DNA of 64,000 bases, taken from assembly GCA_026120035.1 (NCBI GenBank), contig JALRME010000008.1:620001-684000 (forward strand), written 5' to 3'. Numbering within the stretch: position 1 is the stretch's first letter; each line of letters begins with the position of its first letter. Of the stretch, positions 21,675-33,803 are shown piece after piece. Below the pieces are notes generated by a model. It was not told where the DNA came from. It ran no database searches and saw nothing but the letters and a program-made list of their open reading frames with translations. Made by a program: the position numbers and the translations under genes. The stretch is from Coleophoma eucalyptorum (lineage: Eukaryota; Ascomycota; Leotiomycetes; Helotiales; Dermateaceae).

Positions 21675-24600
21675 TTAGCCCAAGTTGCAAGATCCTACCG
21701 CTAAGTTTCCTGAAGCCGGCTTAAAGAAAACCTCGAGCAAGTTATCACGACGCCTGATAACTGTGATTTGAGTTCCAGTTGCAGCGATTCTGGATGTAGA
21801 AATGGCATAACGTGTCCAAGCTGAAGTGCCCCCGCTCGCTTGGATAGAATTATCCGGACCGGTCCACACGACATCGAACCTACCTCCGTGCACAGCGGTG
21901 GCATATAGGCCTGCGTTTGGTTTGGCTGTGTTTGCTGGGGCTAACTCGTAGGTACCCCAATCCTTCCCGTCATACCAGTACTTGCTGGTAATGGCGCCAG
22001 ATGGCGTTATCCACCACATCTCCATAGTGTCTTCTTTACGTGAGACCGCTGCGATTCTCGTTTCCACGGCTGCAGTTCCCGGCGGCGACTGTTGGTAGCA
22101 TGTCCATGGGTGACCATCGCTCCAGTAACAGCCTTCAATAGATCCATTTGGACCGACCCACCAAATTTCCTGGTGTTCAGGAGCGCGGCTCAAGGCGGTG
22201 AGGTGGCTGTTGAGTGTTGCCGTACCAGGTTCAGAAATACGGTAAAATGACCATTCTTGGCCTTCATACCAAGCTGCACCTTCAACCGAGCCTTGGGGTC
22301 CAACCCACCAGATCTCCATAGTGTTATTTCGTCGGCTGAGTGCAGCAATTCCTGTGCTTAGGGAAGCAGATCCTGAACCCTTCATAATGTAAGTCTTCCA
22401 GTCTTCCCCCTCCTTCCAAAACGCGCCCCGAACCGAGCCTTCTGGTCCAATCCACCAGACCTCCATCTTCTTCTCATCACACGACTTTCCAGCGATGCCA
22501 CCACTGCCGGCACATCCGGCTCCGGCAATCTCGTGGCGGCCCCAAGACTGGCCTTCATAGTAGTACGCATGTTGTACGGAGCCGTTGGAAGCTATCCAAA
22601 ATACTTCGACAGTATCGGTACGTCTACTAATGGTAGCGATTGAGCTCGCTTTGGCGATAGATGCATCAGAGCTATCAGGTAGCTGAGCTAAGTTCCATCC
22701 AGCACTCAAAGCCATTATATCAGGCTTCTTTTCGGCCTCTGTTTTCAGAGCATTAGTTTCACCACAGTCGTCTTGTGCACTGTAATCATAACCTGGTCCC
22801 AAATTTCTCTTAATATTGCTTGCAGCCGCTGGGGTTTTGTAAAGATCTCCCCAAATGAGGCCGAGACGGAGGATGCCCTTGGAATCGTCGCAGCGACCGA
22901 AAAAGCCTCTGAATGTGCCTTTTTGGAAAGGTGAATCGACAAAGATGCTCTTCACTTTCTCGTACGTTTCTCCGTCTTTGAGTACAGTATCATCCTTGAC
23001 TATCGTGTTTTTGGCTGCTTGTCCAAGCAGTCTGCGACCATGATTGGTATAGAGCCTGATGGCGAGAACGTGTGTTCCGCCCTGCGAAGGGAGTTGTCCA
23101 TATTCCAGAGATGCACTTGTAATTCGTTCATTAGGCTGGAATGAACTCAATTCCCTCACAATTCCGCCCACAGACTGGTAAAGAGTTAGCTAGATTAACT
23201 ATGAAGATAACAACGACATCGGTTGGTTAAGCCACTCACTTTTCCCTTTTTCAAAATAAGGCCATTTTCGTATGAGACCTCGATGCAAACAACAGCACCT
23301 CGAGCTACTTCAACTTTAATAGATTCTACTTCCCACTCCGGCTGCAGGAATTCGAGATTTGTGAAGGGTATGCCTTTGTCTGTGGAACCTACAGCAGAAG
23401 AAACTCGAAGATTTTTACCGATGTTAGGATGTGCTACCTTCAGCTTATCAAGTGCTGTGGTCTCGTCAAAGCTAAGATCATCATTTGAGGTATATAAGGG
23501 AGGAGCATTAGTAGCTTCTTCTTGAGCAGTCAATGCAGCCTTTTGCTCCTCTTCAGTCTGCGTCTTAGCCATAATTCTTTTCCCGGTAAGAGGATCGGAC
23601 GCTTGTTGAAGGCCTTTAGGGATCTGTACCACGGGTAGTCGAGTCTCAAACGTGACTGGAGACTGGAATGGTTCTTGATGATCTTCGTCGGTGGCAACCT
23701 TGGGGTCCCTGTCTATGATATCGACCTCATTGACGATGCGCATCATTTGTCGTCGAATGGCTTTCCGAGCCTCAGCAAGGCCTCTCAGCGATGCTTCAAA
23801 ACGGGTCACATCCTCAAAATACGGGTATAGACCAGTATCTTTGTTCTTTTGTGATGGCTGCATCATGGCAGTACTAGAGCTCGAAAGAGCAACAGCCCCT
23901 GGAGAGCCATTCTCAGGCGTCCACGGTACCAGCTCCAAAGTCTTCCCTTGGATGTTAAAGATCTGCTCACCAAGCCGTTTGTATAGTGATTTATAGGTCA
24001 TGAAGGAATCCAAAAGAGAATTCGTGTATATTTGAGCATTCTCGTACTGGAGAGGAGTATACGATGCAGGCTTGCGAGCAACAAAACTCCGAAGTGAATC
24101 ATACTTCGTGAGTATGGCATATGTTCGTTGTGGACAGTCCGCAACAAGATCAGGAAAGCGAGCAGCAGCTTGCATGAGACTTTTGATGTCCCACAATTGA
24201 TCCATCGGCTTGATATGGCCGCCACCACACCAACTGACTTGGATTGTTGTTTCTGTATTTGTTTCGATGTTGGAACGCGCAATTCCCACATTGGCCTCCG
24301 CAGTAACATCAATTGGTCCAGCTGTGAATGCAACCTTTGCCTCAGCTTTGATATCGGTAAGCTTAGCCTTATTGAGGATCTTCATGCTGACGAGCGCGTT
24401 GAACTCTCCACCCTCGAGGAATCCTGAAATGAAGCTGTCACCGTAGACCTGTTGGAAGTTATCCTTGTCCACAGATCGAATTGGGTTATAGACAAGGGCG
24501 TCTTTAAAGTTGAGTGTCTGATTTACCACCTTAACAGAGATATAGAAGTTCAGATCACTCTCCTTGAACTTATCTGAGTCCACAAAAGAACCACGGCCAG

Positions 24601-26178
24601 AGCCTCCGACCTTGGCTGCTTTGATGGAAAGAGATCCCGACACAGACATGTCCTCAGTCACGTCGCTCAGCTTGTCAACAAACTTGCTGGTGTAGATAAC
24701 TGTCTGGCTCGGACCACGAGGCGCTCTGGAGTCAAAAGCGAACTTTTGCTCTTCGTCAGCCATGCCGTTGAACCGCTCAATGAATTGATTCTGGGCCCTG
24801 ATCTTGTTTAGATCCTCAAGAGTAAGCGCTTCAGCCTTGGCTTCCGCAGCCTTCTTGATCGCCTGTCTATTTTCCTCCCGACGCTGCGCTTCATATGCCC
24901 TCTTCTCTTCCCGAATTTTCTTCTCTTCTTCTCGAGCTTCGGTTCTGCGGGTGCGTTCTTCGTCTCTTAACTCCTTCTCAAGTTCTTTCTGGTAAGCCCT
25001 TTCTTCTGCGAGGCGAACATTCTCCTCCTTCTCTAGCGCCTCTTTTTGCGCGGCTGCTGTTCTTTGAGCTTCTTCTCTCTGTCTACGGAGCTTCCCTGCT
25101 GCATTGGAAAATTTCGCCTTTGCAAGGGTTTCTTTGGTCTTGTTACCAGGTATTTGTGGCTTGGAAAGTCCGGTAATTGTTTCGGCAAGAGCCTCTGGCT
25201 TAGGAGGTTCCTTCGGTTTTCCACCTACAGAGGAAGACCTTGTTCGAACTGCTGATTTTGCAGTAGTGCTTTTGGTAACTTCATCCGATTTAGAGAGCCC
25301 TCCTTCTGTCGGTTTATCTTCTGCAGATTTGACTTTTGTCGGGTTGTCTTCTGCTGACTTGTCTTCTGTAGCTTTGGGTGTTGCTTTAGACTTTTCAGGC
25401 TCATCTTCAGCTTTAGACTTGCCATCAGCTATGGCTGCGTTAGAGTTAGTCTCAATTGGAACCTTGGCCATAGCAGCATCATCGTCAAATTTACCATCGA
25501 TCTCGTGGTGCTCGATCTTTTCCACCGAATCGGTATCACTTTTGTTGTCCACTGTATCCGTGTCGCTTTTCTTTTCCACCGAATCCGTGTCGCCTTTCCC
25601 AGCCTCCGTCTCGTCTTGAATGGCCAACGTCTCTTCTGGGGTGGCCGATGAAGGCTCTTTATCTGCTGAATCAGCTCCATCGGTGACCTTGTCCGTCTCT
25701 TTTTCAAGGAGTGAGTCACCATCGGCATCTAATTTTTTGAAGCCATGTCAGTTACTTGAAAACTTTTGACTGTTTTGTACATACCGGATGCAACTGCTGC
25801 TATGTCGTCGTTTGCTTCACCTTCCTCGATTTCTAACAGCTTGTCTTGAATTAAAGCTGAGCCAGCACGTTCATCGTTGACAACTTCAGCCTGTCTTGTC
25901 CAGGCGCTAGGTTTTGCAGAAGTCTGGGCAATGATCCGCATGGTCGTTCCATCATTAGTAATTACATTTTCAGCACGTTCAGGGTCAATAACGACCGCAT
26001 CATCTACGCAAATCTGTTGCGTGAAGGAGTTAAATCTACTTGAGTCAGCACGCCAGCGCTTGCCATGAAAGAAGGGTGCCAATTATTCGCCACATTGCTC
26101 GCATATGCTGACGGAATATTCAACTCACCCTTGGCCAAGCCGCATGGCATTATTGTATGGAGCAAGAAGTAAAGACAT
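21675..26178 (-). CDS. giant MACPF / coiled-coil / jacalin-like / fucose-lectin-type propeller protein
   Basis: Four exons, 26129-26178, 25785-26035, 23240-25728 and 21675-23174, all in phase with GTGAGT or GTATGT donors, give 1429 residues. Parts in order: a short N-terminal region; an acidic, repetitive Glu/Lys/Ser-rich stretch (about residues 100-310) with repeated DTDSV and SAEDKPT-like words; a charged coiled coil (about 313-400); a membrane-attack/perforin-like core (about 420-700) with YGDSFISGFLEGGEF; a jacalin-like beta-prism (about 890-1045) with ENGL and a TNHGR motif; and a C-terminal propeller (about 1080-1429). The propeller has six or seven blades of the E-x-WW-x-GP-x-GS type, like fungal fucose-specific lectins. 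No signal peptide is seen. MACPF proteins form membrane pores; the two lectin parts would give glycan targeting. Cytolysin-like function is inferred, not shown. Confidence 0.75.
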
Positions 26179-27038
26179 CTTGATAGAGTGAGCTAGTTCT
26201 TACAGATTGGATACCGCAATGTCAAAAGTCCTGTTTGCAGCTGCCTTGAAATAATAACAGTAAGAGAATATTCAGAAGAGAACAATTAGTAGGTCAGAAG
26301 AGGAAAGAGACGTATGTAAATAATCAAAGGAAAGAACCCATAGAGATATCCATGAGACTAGGCCAGATGACAGTCTTTTAAAGACAATTCTGAGCAAAGT
26401 GAGGTCCACTACTTTTGAGCTGCAAGTGGTGAGCTGAAAGTCGTGAGAGATTTTTGGGATCCTTTACGGAAAGTATCATGCCATAACAGAGCAGCTGAAC
26501 ATTAGACAAAATATTGAGAAGGCCTGGACCGAGTCCACAATATTCAGGTCCGACAGGAATAGTACGAATGCAAAAAAACAGGTGGGATAGAGAAGCACAT
26601 GCCCGTCGTCTCGCCTATGACGACCCACCAACTTATTGGACGAAGCCCTTGCGGCGAAAGACCAGACAGGGATTTATTTACCCTCACAGCATGGTAAGCG
26701 GGGAACCAGGGGAGAATCACTGCAGGGATAATTGCTTTGGAACCACGTGGCCCCCGACTTCCCCTGTAACCCAGGCCGACAGGGTCAGATTCAGAATTTT
26801 CTTATCGCAATGAGTAGTACGCCACTGTAGCTACTTTCAGCATAGGTACGTGTTAGATGTTACATAACGGAGAATTGGTTGTTTAGTTTTCACGCCACAT
26901 GTGTAAAGTATACGACTCTAGCCACGAGCTGGATTCCCCAGACCTGCAGATAACTTCAACACAGCATGATCCAGTATCAACCTGTTAGTACAGTAACCCA
27001 TATATAACCTTGTTTACTTAGGTTATCTATTGATTTCG
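26179..27038. other. promoter of the MACPF gene and gene-free sequence
   Basis: A 99-codon plus-strand frame at 26514 has no recognisable domain and I leave it out. The first 200 bases carry a purine-rich leader for the minus-strand gene. Confidence 0.5.
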
Positions 27039-27851
27039 TCAACTAAAAATTCTTTTAACATACTTCCTAATACTTTCTTCCGTTTCTTCTGTGAAGTGCG
27101 CATAGAAACCAAGGAATTTTTCAACGTCATCATAGACATCGCTACACCAGCCTGCGTCATGAACACTGTACCTCCACTTCCATGGCTCATGATCCTTATT
27201 ACGGCAATAGAGGGCGTAAGAGCCGCCCCAGCTGCGTGAACCGCCACTAATCTTAAATGCTATAGCAATCTCCCAGTCCTCCCAAACATACGTTAACTCA
27301 TTATGAGTGCACCCTTCTCCTTCGTCCCGAATAGGTACAGTAACATTTTGTACCATATCTGTTATATCATTATCTTTAATAGGAGATATAAAATCGAATT
27401 GGTTTGCCTCTCCGAGATTCGTTAGCCTTAGACCAGTATTACCGCTAACGAGCGTACAAAGATACTCCAAGTCGGCCGGAGGAAATTCTGCTACCTCGAC
27501 GCTCCTCTCTACAATACGCGTACGGATGGCAGTAAAGTATTCATCTCTTTGTCTTGGACTGACTAGATAATTCGAAACTCCGTCTAGTTGGGCCTTTCTA
27601 ATAATTTCCGCGCGTGTATTATCGTTAAGTAGATCTCGCGCATTAACGGGTTGTGGAAGAGTGCCTCGAAGTTCTTCATATAATTCCCGTAAACCTAGCA
27701 TTTGGGCTGAACTCGGCGACGAAATATCTTGTATTTTGCCACCTTCTACGCCTTTTGCTATAATACGTAGCAAGAAGAAGCTACGTTGAGATACCGTTTC
27801 GCGATATTGGTGTAGTGCAGTTGCAATTTGAGTCTGTCGCACTTCATCCAT
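27039..27851 (-). CDS. conserved-looking protein of unknown function
   Basis: An intact 270-codon frame from an ATG, without introns. The C-terminal third is rich in Trp, Gly and aromatic residues (WEDWEIAIAFK, SWGGSYALYCR, WKWRY, WCSDVYDDVEKFL), which looks like a folded beta-rich domain; I do not recognise the family. The N-terminal half is helical and charged. No signal peptide or membrane segment. It lies in the same orientation between the two MACPF-like genes. A partner role there is only a guess from position. Confidence 0.6.
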   Translation of the reverse strand: MDEVRQTQIATALHQYRETVSQRSFFLLRIIAKGVEGGKIQDISSPSSAQMLGLRELYEELRGTLPQPVNARDLLNDNTRAEIIRKAQLDGVSNYLVSPRQRDEYFTAIRTRIVERSVEVAEFPPADLEYLCTLVSGNTGLRLTNLGEANQFDFISPIKDNDITDMVQNVTVPIRDEGEGCTHNELTYVWEDWEIAIAFKISGGSRSWGGSYALYCRNKDHEPWKWRYSVHDAGWCSDVYDDVEKFLGFYAHFTEETEESIRKYVKRIFS

Positions 27852-28421
27852 ATTGTCTGTCTTTTTCTGGTCGTGGTGGTGTAATTCTAGTAAAGGTCCC
27901 TGAGTAGGACTTTGACCCTTATCGATCCAAGTAACGCCTTCAGCTTGTCAAGTCGTACGGTGGACAATACGACATTACGAGGAAGTTCCATTCCGAGGTA
28001 AGAGTTACTATATCTATCTGTAAGAAGCTGGTTAGCATTTAAACTAAACGGCGAAATTGGATGAAATATAAGATAGGGCGGGACCTTATCTTTCTGGAGT
28101 GGACTGATGACAAGTTAACATCAATTGAATAAGCTAATGACTCGTCGCATGCGTTGCAAGTCAAGTATAACGAGACTAGGATATGCTAAGTTTTGGCTAA
28201 TATCAAATTTAGCTAGGTATTCTTAAGCGTAAATTGTTATAACTTTTTCGTTCCAAACTACAAAATAAATTTTCTTAATACTAATTCGATTATATGTGGT
28301 TGTTTTCGTTCCATAGCTATATAACAGACACACCAAAAAACTCGTTGTTATCACTTGGTTAAGTAATTGAGCAACAAGGATTTCTGCCCTACATTAAAAG
28401 CACCTGATTGTATATGAGTGC
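27852..28421. other. AT-rich intergenic stretch
   Basis: Promoter side of the gene ending at 27851 and the 3' flank of the next minus-strand gene; nothing else recognised. Confidence 0.5.
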
Positions 28422-29492
28422 CTAGATAATATCCCGCTCAATCCTCCATCGGGCCACATCTCTTATGGTAGACATCGGTAGAAGGATGAGCTCAATAATC
28501 ACACCAGCTTGGCTTAAGGCATTACATTGCGCCTCAGTCAAATCCTGCCCATCCTGTAGTTTCAGGCGGTCCAAGGTTCCATCCACTCGGTCAAGGATAC
28601 ACTGCGACCGTTCGACTATTGTCAAAGCATGAGATCTGACAGCATTAACTCCGTTTCCATCTGTTGTGCAACTCCAATTAACCCCATCCAAAGTATCGTA
28701 TCCTAATAGTTTCAACGATCTACCTGAGTTGAAATCGTAGAAATCTTTGGTCCAGGTCTCGCTGGCTTCCACGCATAATACTTCGACTGTCGCTGTCACA
28801 CCATACTTCTCGACTTTTTTGGTGCGGAAGCTAGAGCTGCTGATCAGTAAGCCGGTCTCGCCGCCAATCCGGTAGCCTGCTAGATAATAGTCGCCATATC
28901 GATCACAAAAGGCTGCATATCCACCGCCATACTTGATAGTAACGGTAGCTTCAGTTGTCAGTCGTGGCGACCTTTCTAGCTCGACGCTTGCAGACTTGAC
29001 ACTGGATCGAAATGACATCTTGGTAGACTATAAGCTCTGTAAGCATGTACCAAGCCGTAGAAGATGGTTGAGAGTATTTACATCTCGATTCTCTTCAACT
29101 TCCTTGTCATATGTGCCTTTAACTGATACAGAAGCTAGAAAAGGAAGGCCAACACCAACTCCAAATCCTAGACTCAGGTGTTCCCCTGTCTCGCACTCTC
29201 GCGAGGTATTGACAGACTTGAAAGCTGCATCAGTGCCTCGTTGGCGGTGTAAAATCTTGGGCATCATGTAGAGATCTGAAAGGACGAAAGGGGTGTTTTC
29301 CCTCCATGGACTCTGGCCCTTGGAACTCTGCAAACATGATTGATAACAGGTACCAAGATGTACATTCTGTCGACCCCAGGGCAGAACAATGGGTAGGTTT
29401 TGAGCTGCTTGCCGAGCGATCTCGTTTTCATCTGCATCAGCAATGCCGAGGCCAGCAAATTCATCATCCACAATTTTTCCAACGTTCGACAT
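28422..29492 (-). CDS. small MACPF-like protein
   Basis: Two exons, 29082-29492 and 28422-29027, with a 54-nt intron, give 338 residues. What looks like two separate frames becomes one protein once the intron is removed. The glycine-rich LGFGVGVGLPFLASVSV strand and, after the splice, AFCDRYGDYYLAGYRIGGETG are the hallmarks: the second is the conserved MACPF signature region (YGdyy-x-G-x-x-x-GG). A C-terminal helical part of about 90 residues follows. No signal peptide. MACPF folds oligomerise in membranes, but many fungal members are uncharacterised. It lies 2.2 kb from the giant MACPF-lectin gene, on the same strand. Confidence 0.7.
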
Positions 29493-30094
29493 GATGTATG
29501 TACGCTCGCTACTAATTTATCCAGTTGTCGCAGTAGTTGGCGTGAAATAGTAGAGTAAGCTACAAGTCATTCGCGATGTGGTGAATCTAAGGAAAAAAGC
29601 TATCCATTCCGTCTTATCGCTTACAGGGTTTATATGGCTTCGTAAGCGATGGGTATGGTATGAGACGTCGTGTGATAACTGTCATTGCCTTCAAGTTTTC
29701 AAGCCTGGGTTCTGAAACCCTGTCATAATTTCCTAAATTGGATTGATGTAGATAAATTGGTGCTGTGCTGGCGGGGCTGAATTGAAGACTACTCAGTAGA
29801 GCGATCCACGTTAGCGATATCTAGGGTCCAGATTCAAACCCAGCTCTGATAAAGACTCGCTTCTGTTTTTTCTTTTTACCTCAGCCCTCAAACAAGCCCC
29901 GGCGATCTGCCATAGCTGAAGATTATAACCCCTGACTTGTAAATTCTAGAATCTCAGTCTAGAAACTACTGTAGACACCTAATTCTTGTATGGCTACACG
30001 TGACCCGGTGTTATCATACTTAAGACTTCCGACATTACCATCCCTCATCCTTCTCATATTCGCACAATATACAAACAAACAAACAAGCCAAGAA
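29493..30094. other. divergent intergenic region
   Basis: Lies between a minus-strand MACPF-like gene and the plus-strand small gene at 30095, so both promoters are here. No motif can be assigned. Confidence 0.5.
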
Positions 30095-30565
30095 ATGATT
30101 AAATCCGTGAAGGTGACAAAGCCAGAAAAAGTGGCAAAGTACTACTCTCCTTATACCCAAGACTCACATTCAGTCTGCTAACAAGAACACAGAACCACGT
30201 CAAATGATGTCGTTGCGGTCCGCGACTGGGCCTTGAGCTGCCGAAACCTCAATGACACCTTCTACAATCTCTATCCACGAGTTTCTCGCGGGAACGAAGC
30301 CGCCACGCCAGGTAGCATTTTGTCAAACTTAGGCGTAACTTTCATAGATAAAGACGTCAACAAGAAAGAGGCATTGGAGCGAATTCTAATGCAAAGGGAA
30401 TACTTTGATGCAAATAAGGAGCCAATGCTGGCGCTTGTACGCATCTACGACAGGGAGTACGCCAAGTTCCAGGTCGAGAATCAGCCGTCTAGCTATCTCA
30501 AGAGAAAATTGGTTCAAATAAATACTGATCTTGGAAAGTTGGAAATGATGCTCAAAAAAGTGTGA
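30095..30565 (+). CDS. small two-exon protein of unknown function
   Basis: Exons 30095-30138 and 30193-30565. An in-frame TAA at 30179 would end the frame, but it lies in a 54-nt intron with GTACT donor, a perfect TGCTAACA branch point and ACAG acceptor. Splicing gives 138 residues, basic at the N-terminus and helical throughout, with no signal peptide. The start is preceded by CAAGAAATG, good context. The C-terminal half (KEALERILMQREYFD...KLEMMLKKV) looks like a helical bundle. No family recognised. Confidence 0.55.
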
Positions 30566-32394
30566 TTGAGGAGATGAACAGCGTATGGAGTTGGGGTGCT
30601 GCTGGATGCTTGCTATATGGCTTTCGGGATATATTTGTATATTACACAAGCTTTTCAATGCCAAATTTATGCAGTCAACACAGAGACGACTTGAAAGTCT
30701 AACTTATGAGTCAAACTTTGGTTTAGTATATTCGTGATCTTTGAGATATCTTCTAGCTTTTGGCCACCTGTATCAATCGCGCTAAAATGCCTTGATTAGG
30801 AAGAGCTAATTAATGACAAGGTTTCATTTACTAAAGCGAGGGTATGGTACGCCATATCCTCGGAGTTTGTTAAGTTAGTGCACTAGCGAAGAAAGTAGGG
30901 TTCCTAATATGGATTGAATAATCCCAATTCAGGTGGATGTCCAATTATGGATAGTCGCCGCAGATGTGGCTTGCTGCAAAGCGGAGTATGCGCTTTGTTT
31001 TCGGGAGTGGCTTCGTATAATACTGCCAAATACAGCGGCATGGCCCGTCCGGGGTAATGTCGCATGGGTGAGCTAAGCGAGCTTGAAAAGTCTTAATGGG
31101 AAGAATCATGCCACGAATCCAACCCTGGGCAGCTGGACTTTGCTCATATCCCACCACTATACGTAAGATCTAGCTAGGATAGGGACTCCAATAATACCAG
31201 ACAAAATCACTAGGGTAATGGGTAGCTGCATCTCTAGCTCTGCGGTGAGATGCACTAGAGTGGTGTACGCTTGTAGGAATATGCTGATGCACTAATCATT
31301 GCTGCGGACGCCTAACTGTTTCTCGATACGAGTGTTAGAACATACATATTTAAGTCTGTAGCAAACATGAATTTGAATTCCTAAGTTGTGGATACTTAAT
31401 GTACGAACCAAGTCCGAATTAAACTCATGTTTGGAGGTTCCAATTTGACTTAATTGAGTAATAATATCAATAGCTGAACTGGAAAGAGAAATCTCGAAAT
31501 TATCCACGCTACATTTGAGAGCCAGAAGGAGTAGAGCGGGAGACCTATGAATCATTTGTGTTTGTGTCCCCAGATTACGCTAGAGCCCAGAGCTGTAACA
31601 TTTCGGTAAATTCCCTCCAATCTTGAGATACTGTGCCGTTTGCTTTGGAGTTGAGGCCGTCAACAGGATCATACCCACCGTCGTAGCGCCTAGCATGCGC
31701 ACAGAAGGACAAGGGGCTGGGTGTTACGGGGCATAGTACGCTAGCAACAACCTTCGTTTTCTGTACAGCACTTTACCACATTGTTGCCTTATGAATTTAC
31801 CACGAGTACTTATCGTCTGTTCTAGCTCTAGAATTGTTGTACATATAAGCAAATATAAATCAGTATTTCACGAAATATCCATCCTGAACCAAAAGGTGGG
31901 TCGGGCTGAATATGAAAAGCATATACAAGATGTCAGGGTATGTGGGGGCACACTGGAGTACGATAGACTCATATTGACAAGGTAGAATCTTGATTGAGGC
32001 CAACTGCGCGTAAAATGGTGCTTATTCTTGGTGAAGAGAAGAAAGCAGTAGGTACAGAAAAGGAAAGAGGTTGCAAGCTTGCGGGTTTGCCGGATGCCTC
32101 AGGCCACAATAGAAGATTACCACCTGCTGAAAGAGGAAATATTTAAATGAGACGCTAAACATCTTAAGATTTCTGCTGGTTTATCTTTTACGCAGCAGGC
32201 AAAGTTGTGTTTTGGTTGCAAAATCCTAGAATCTCCTTGAACACTAAGATCTGCCTTTGATTCAAACTATACACACTATTCTCAGTTTGATGCTTCGTCG
32301 CCGCAATTCTTAACAGCACAGAGAAGACTACATCGAGATTGACCCCCAAAGATTCCAAACACTCCAAGTTAGCCAGCATCTGCGCCCTAATACC
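30566..32394. other. 1.8 kb without a supported gene
   Basis: Short open frames on both strands match nothing known. The right end is the promoter of the membrane protein gene at 32395. Confidence 0.5.
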
Positions 32395-33078
32395 ATGGGG
32401 GAAAAAGTGTTGCACGATGATAATGAGCCTTTGATGGCACAGGAGATGTCCCTCAACAATAACAACGACGAGAGGATCGATGATTTGACGGACCTGCCAC
32501 CACAGAAAGAAAATCCATGGAGGTTTCCTCAGACATCGGGTCCTTATACGAACAATATCGCGGCAATATTGATTGCTGTCATGATAGCACTTCCAGGCGT
32601 GCTTTACGTTTTCGATTCTACTATCGAATCCCACGGGACAAGTGTTAAACCTCACGTTTCTTGTGGGTCATCTCCGGCCGATGCTCGACGACTTGGCTGC
32701 CAGTTTGATGTCATGTCATTTTCATGGCTGCCACCTCAATGTTTTGACAAGGAGCTTGTGGAGGATTTTCTGGTCCAGAAGCAATGGGCGTATTACAGTA
32801 TACCAGCTCCTCACGGTGTGGAAAACGAAGTCCCTTTGGTCAACGTATCCACAGGGGAGTATGATCACCTGTTTGTGACCTGGGAATATCGCCAGGTATA
32901 TTGCGCTTTCATGGTACGAAAACTACACAGAGCCCTATTAGCAGGCGGCCCTTTTGACTGGTATATCAAAACCTTAAATCATACTGAGCAGTGCATCGAT
33001 GTTATGCTGGACAGAGAGACCGATCCGGACAATACCTGGACAGAACTATACATCAAATACCCCAGCTGTGGCATATAG
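32395..33078 (+). CDS. single-pass membrane protein of a fungal uncharacterised family
   Basis: An intronless 227-residue protein. An N-terminal cytosolic part of about 55 residues is followed by one membrane segment (IAAILIAVMIALPGVLYVF). The outer part has CG-x-SPADARR-x-GC-x-FD, W-x-P-x-C and later H-x-C-type motifs (HTEQCIDVM). I recall this pattern from a large fungal family often found beside secondary-metabolism and sugar genes, but its function is not known to me. It has some likeness to UstYa/DUF3328 proteins (short N-tail, one membrane helix, C-terminal His/Cys region), though the two HxxHC motifs of UstYa are not clearly present. Confidence 0.65.
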   Translation: MGEKVLHDDNEPLMAQEMSLNNNNDERIDDLTDLPPQKENPWRFPQTSGPYTNNIAAILIAVMIALPGVLYVFDSTIESHGTSVKPHVSCGSSPADARRLGCQFDVMSFSWLPPQCFDKELVEDFLVQKQWAYYSIPAPHGVENEVPLVNVSTGEYDHLFVTWEYRQVYCAFMVRKLHRALLAGGPFDWYIKTLNHTEQCIDVMLDRETDPDNTWTELYIKYPSCGI

Positions 33079-33803
33079 GGATTCAGATCCTTGCGACAGA
33101 ATTGTTAGATCGCTTCAGGCTCATGGTGTTGTGGTAGAAATCAAATAGGTGGACATATAAATTACCATTGCACATTTGGTCAATTTCAAAAGCTGGTGTA
33201 ACAATATATATCACAGTTACGTAGTTGTTAGCTAGTTATGTAGATGGCGAAGTTTTCGTTTACATATTACGAGTAACGTTGATCCAGTCTTGCAATTGAT
33301 TGTTTCATTATGTCGCGTAGATATCTTACATTCTTAATACCATATTTTTACAGTGAATTACATGTTCTATCTTATTCTTTTCTCCCATCTTGACTCATAT
33401 AAGAGATAAATGAACAGTTTTCCAGCAATCAAAATTGAAGTATGTTAAGTGTCAACGCCAGATCGTTAAAGCAGTGTGCTATGATACACAGAGGAGAGTT
33501 GATGATGCCATATTGAAAGTAGCGTACGGTATTGATGGCATTTTGGTCGTAAGCCAGTTTACACTGGAAGAACTAGTCATGTAGCCGCGAAGTCTATGTA
33601 CTGTAGGCTACTTGTTGATGAAAACTAAACGGAAGGCTATCTGAGCTCCTGAATAGTCATAGTTGTCACTGGTTAACTGAGTGAAGATCAGAAAGTTGAG
33701 AAAGAGTATCTACTGATAATAGCAAGAAATTTGGTACACAAGCATGCATAGTTCGTTTGAAGTTGTCTCTGTCTGTATATCTAATTAAAACGCCAGGAGT
33801 TTC
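33079..33803. other. AT-rich intergenic stretch
   Basis: Convergent 3' flanks of the membrane protein gene and the peptidase pseudogene. Confidence 0.5.
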
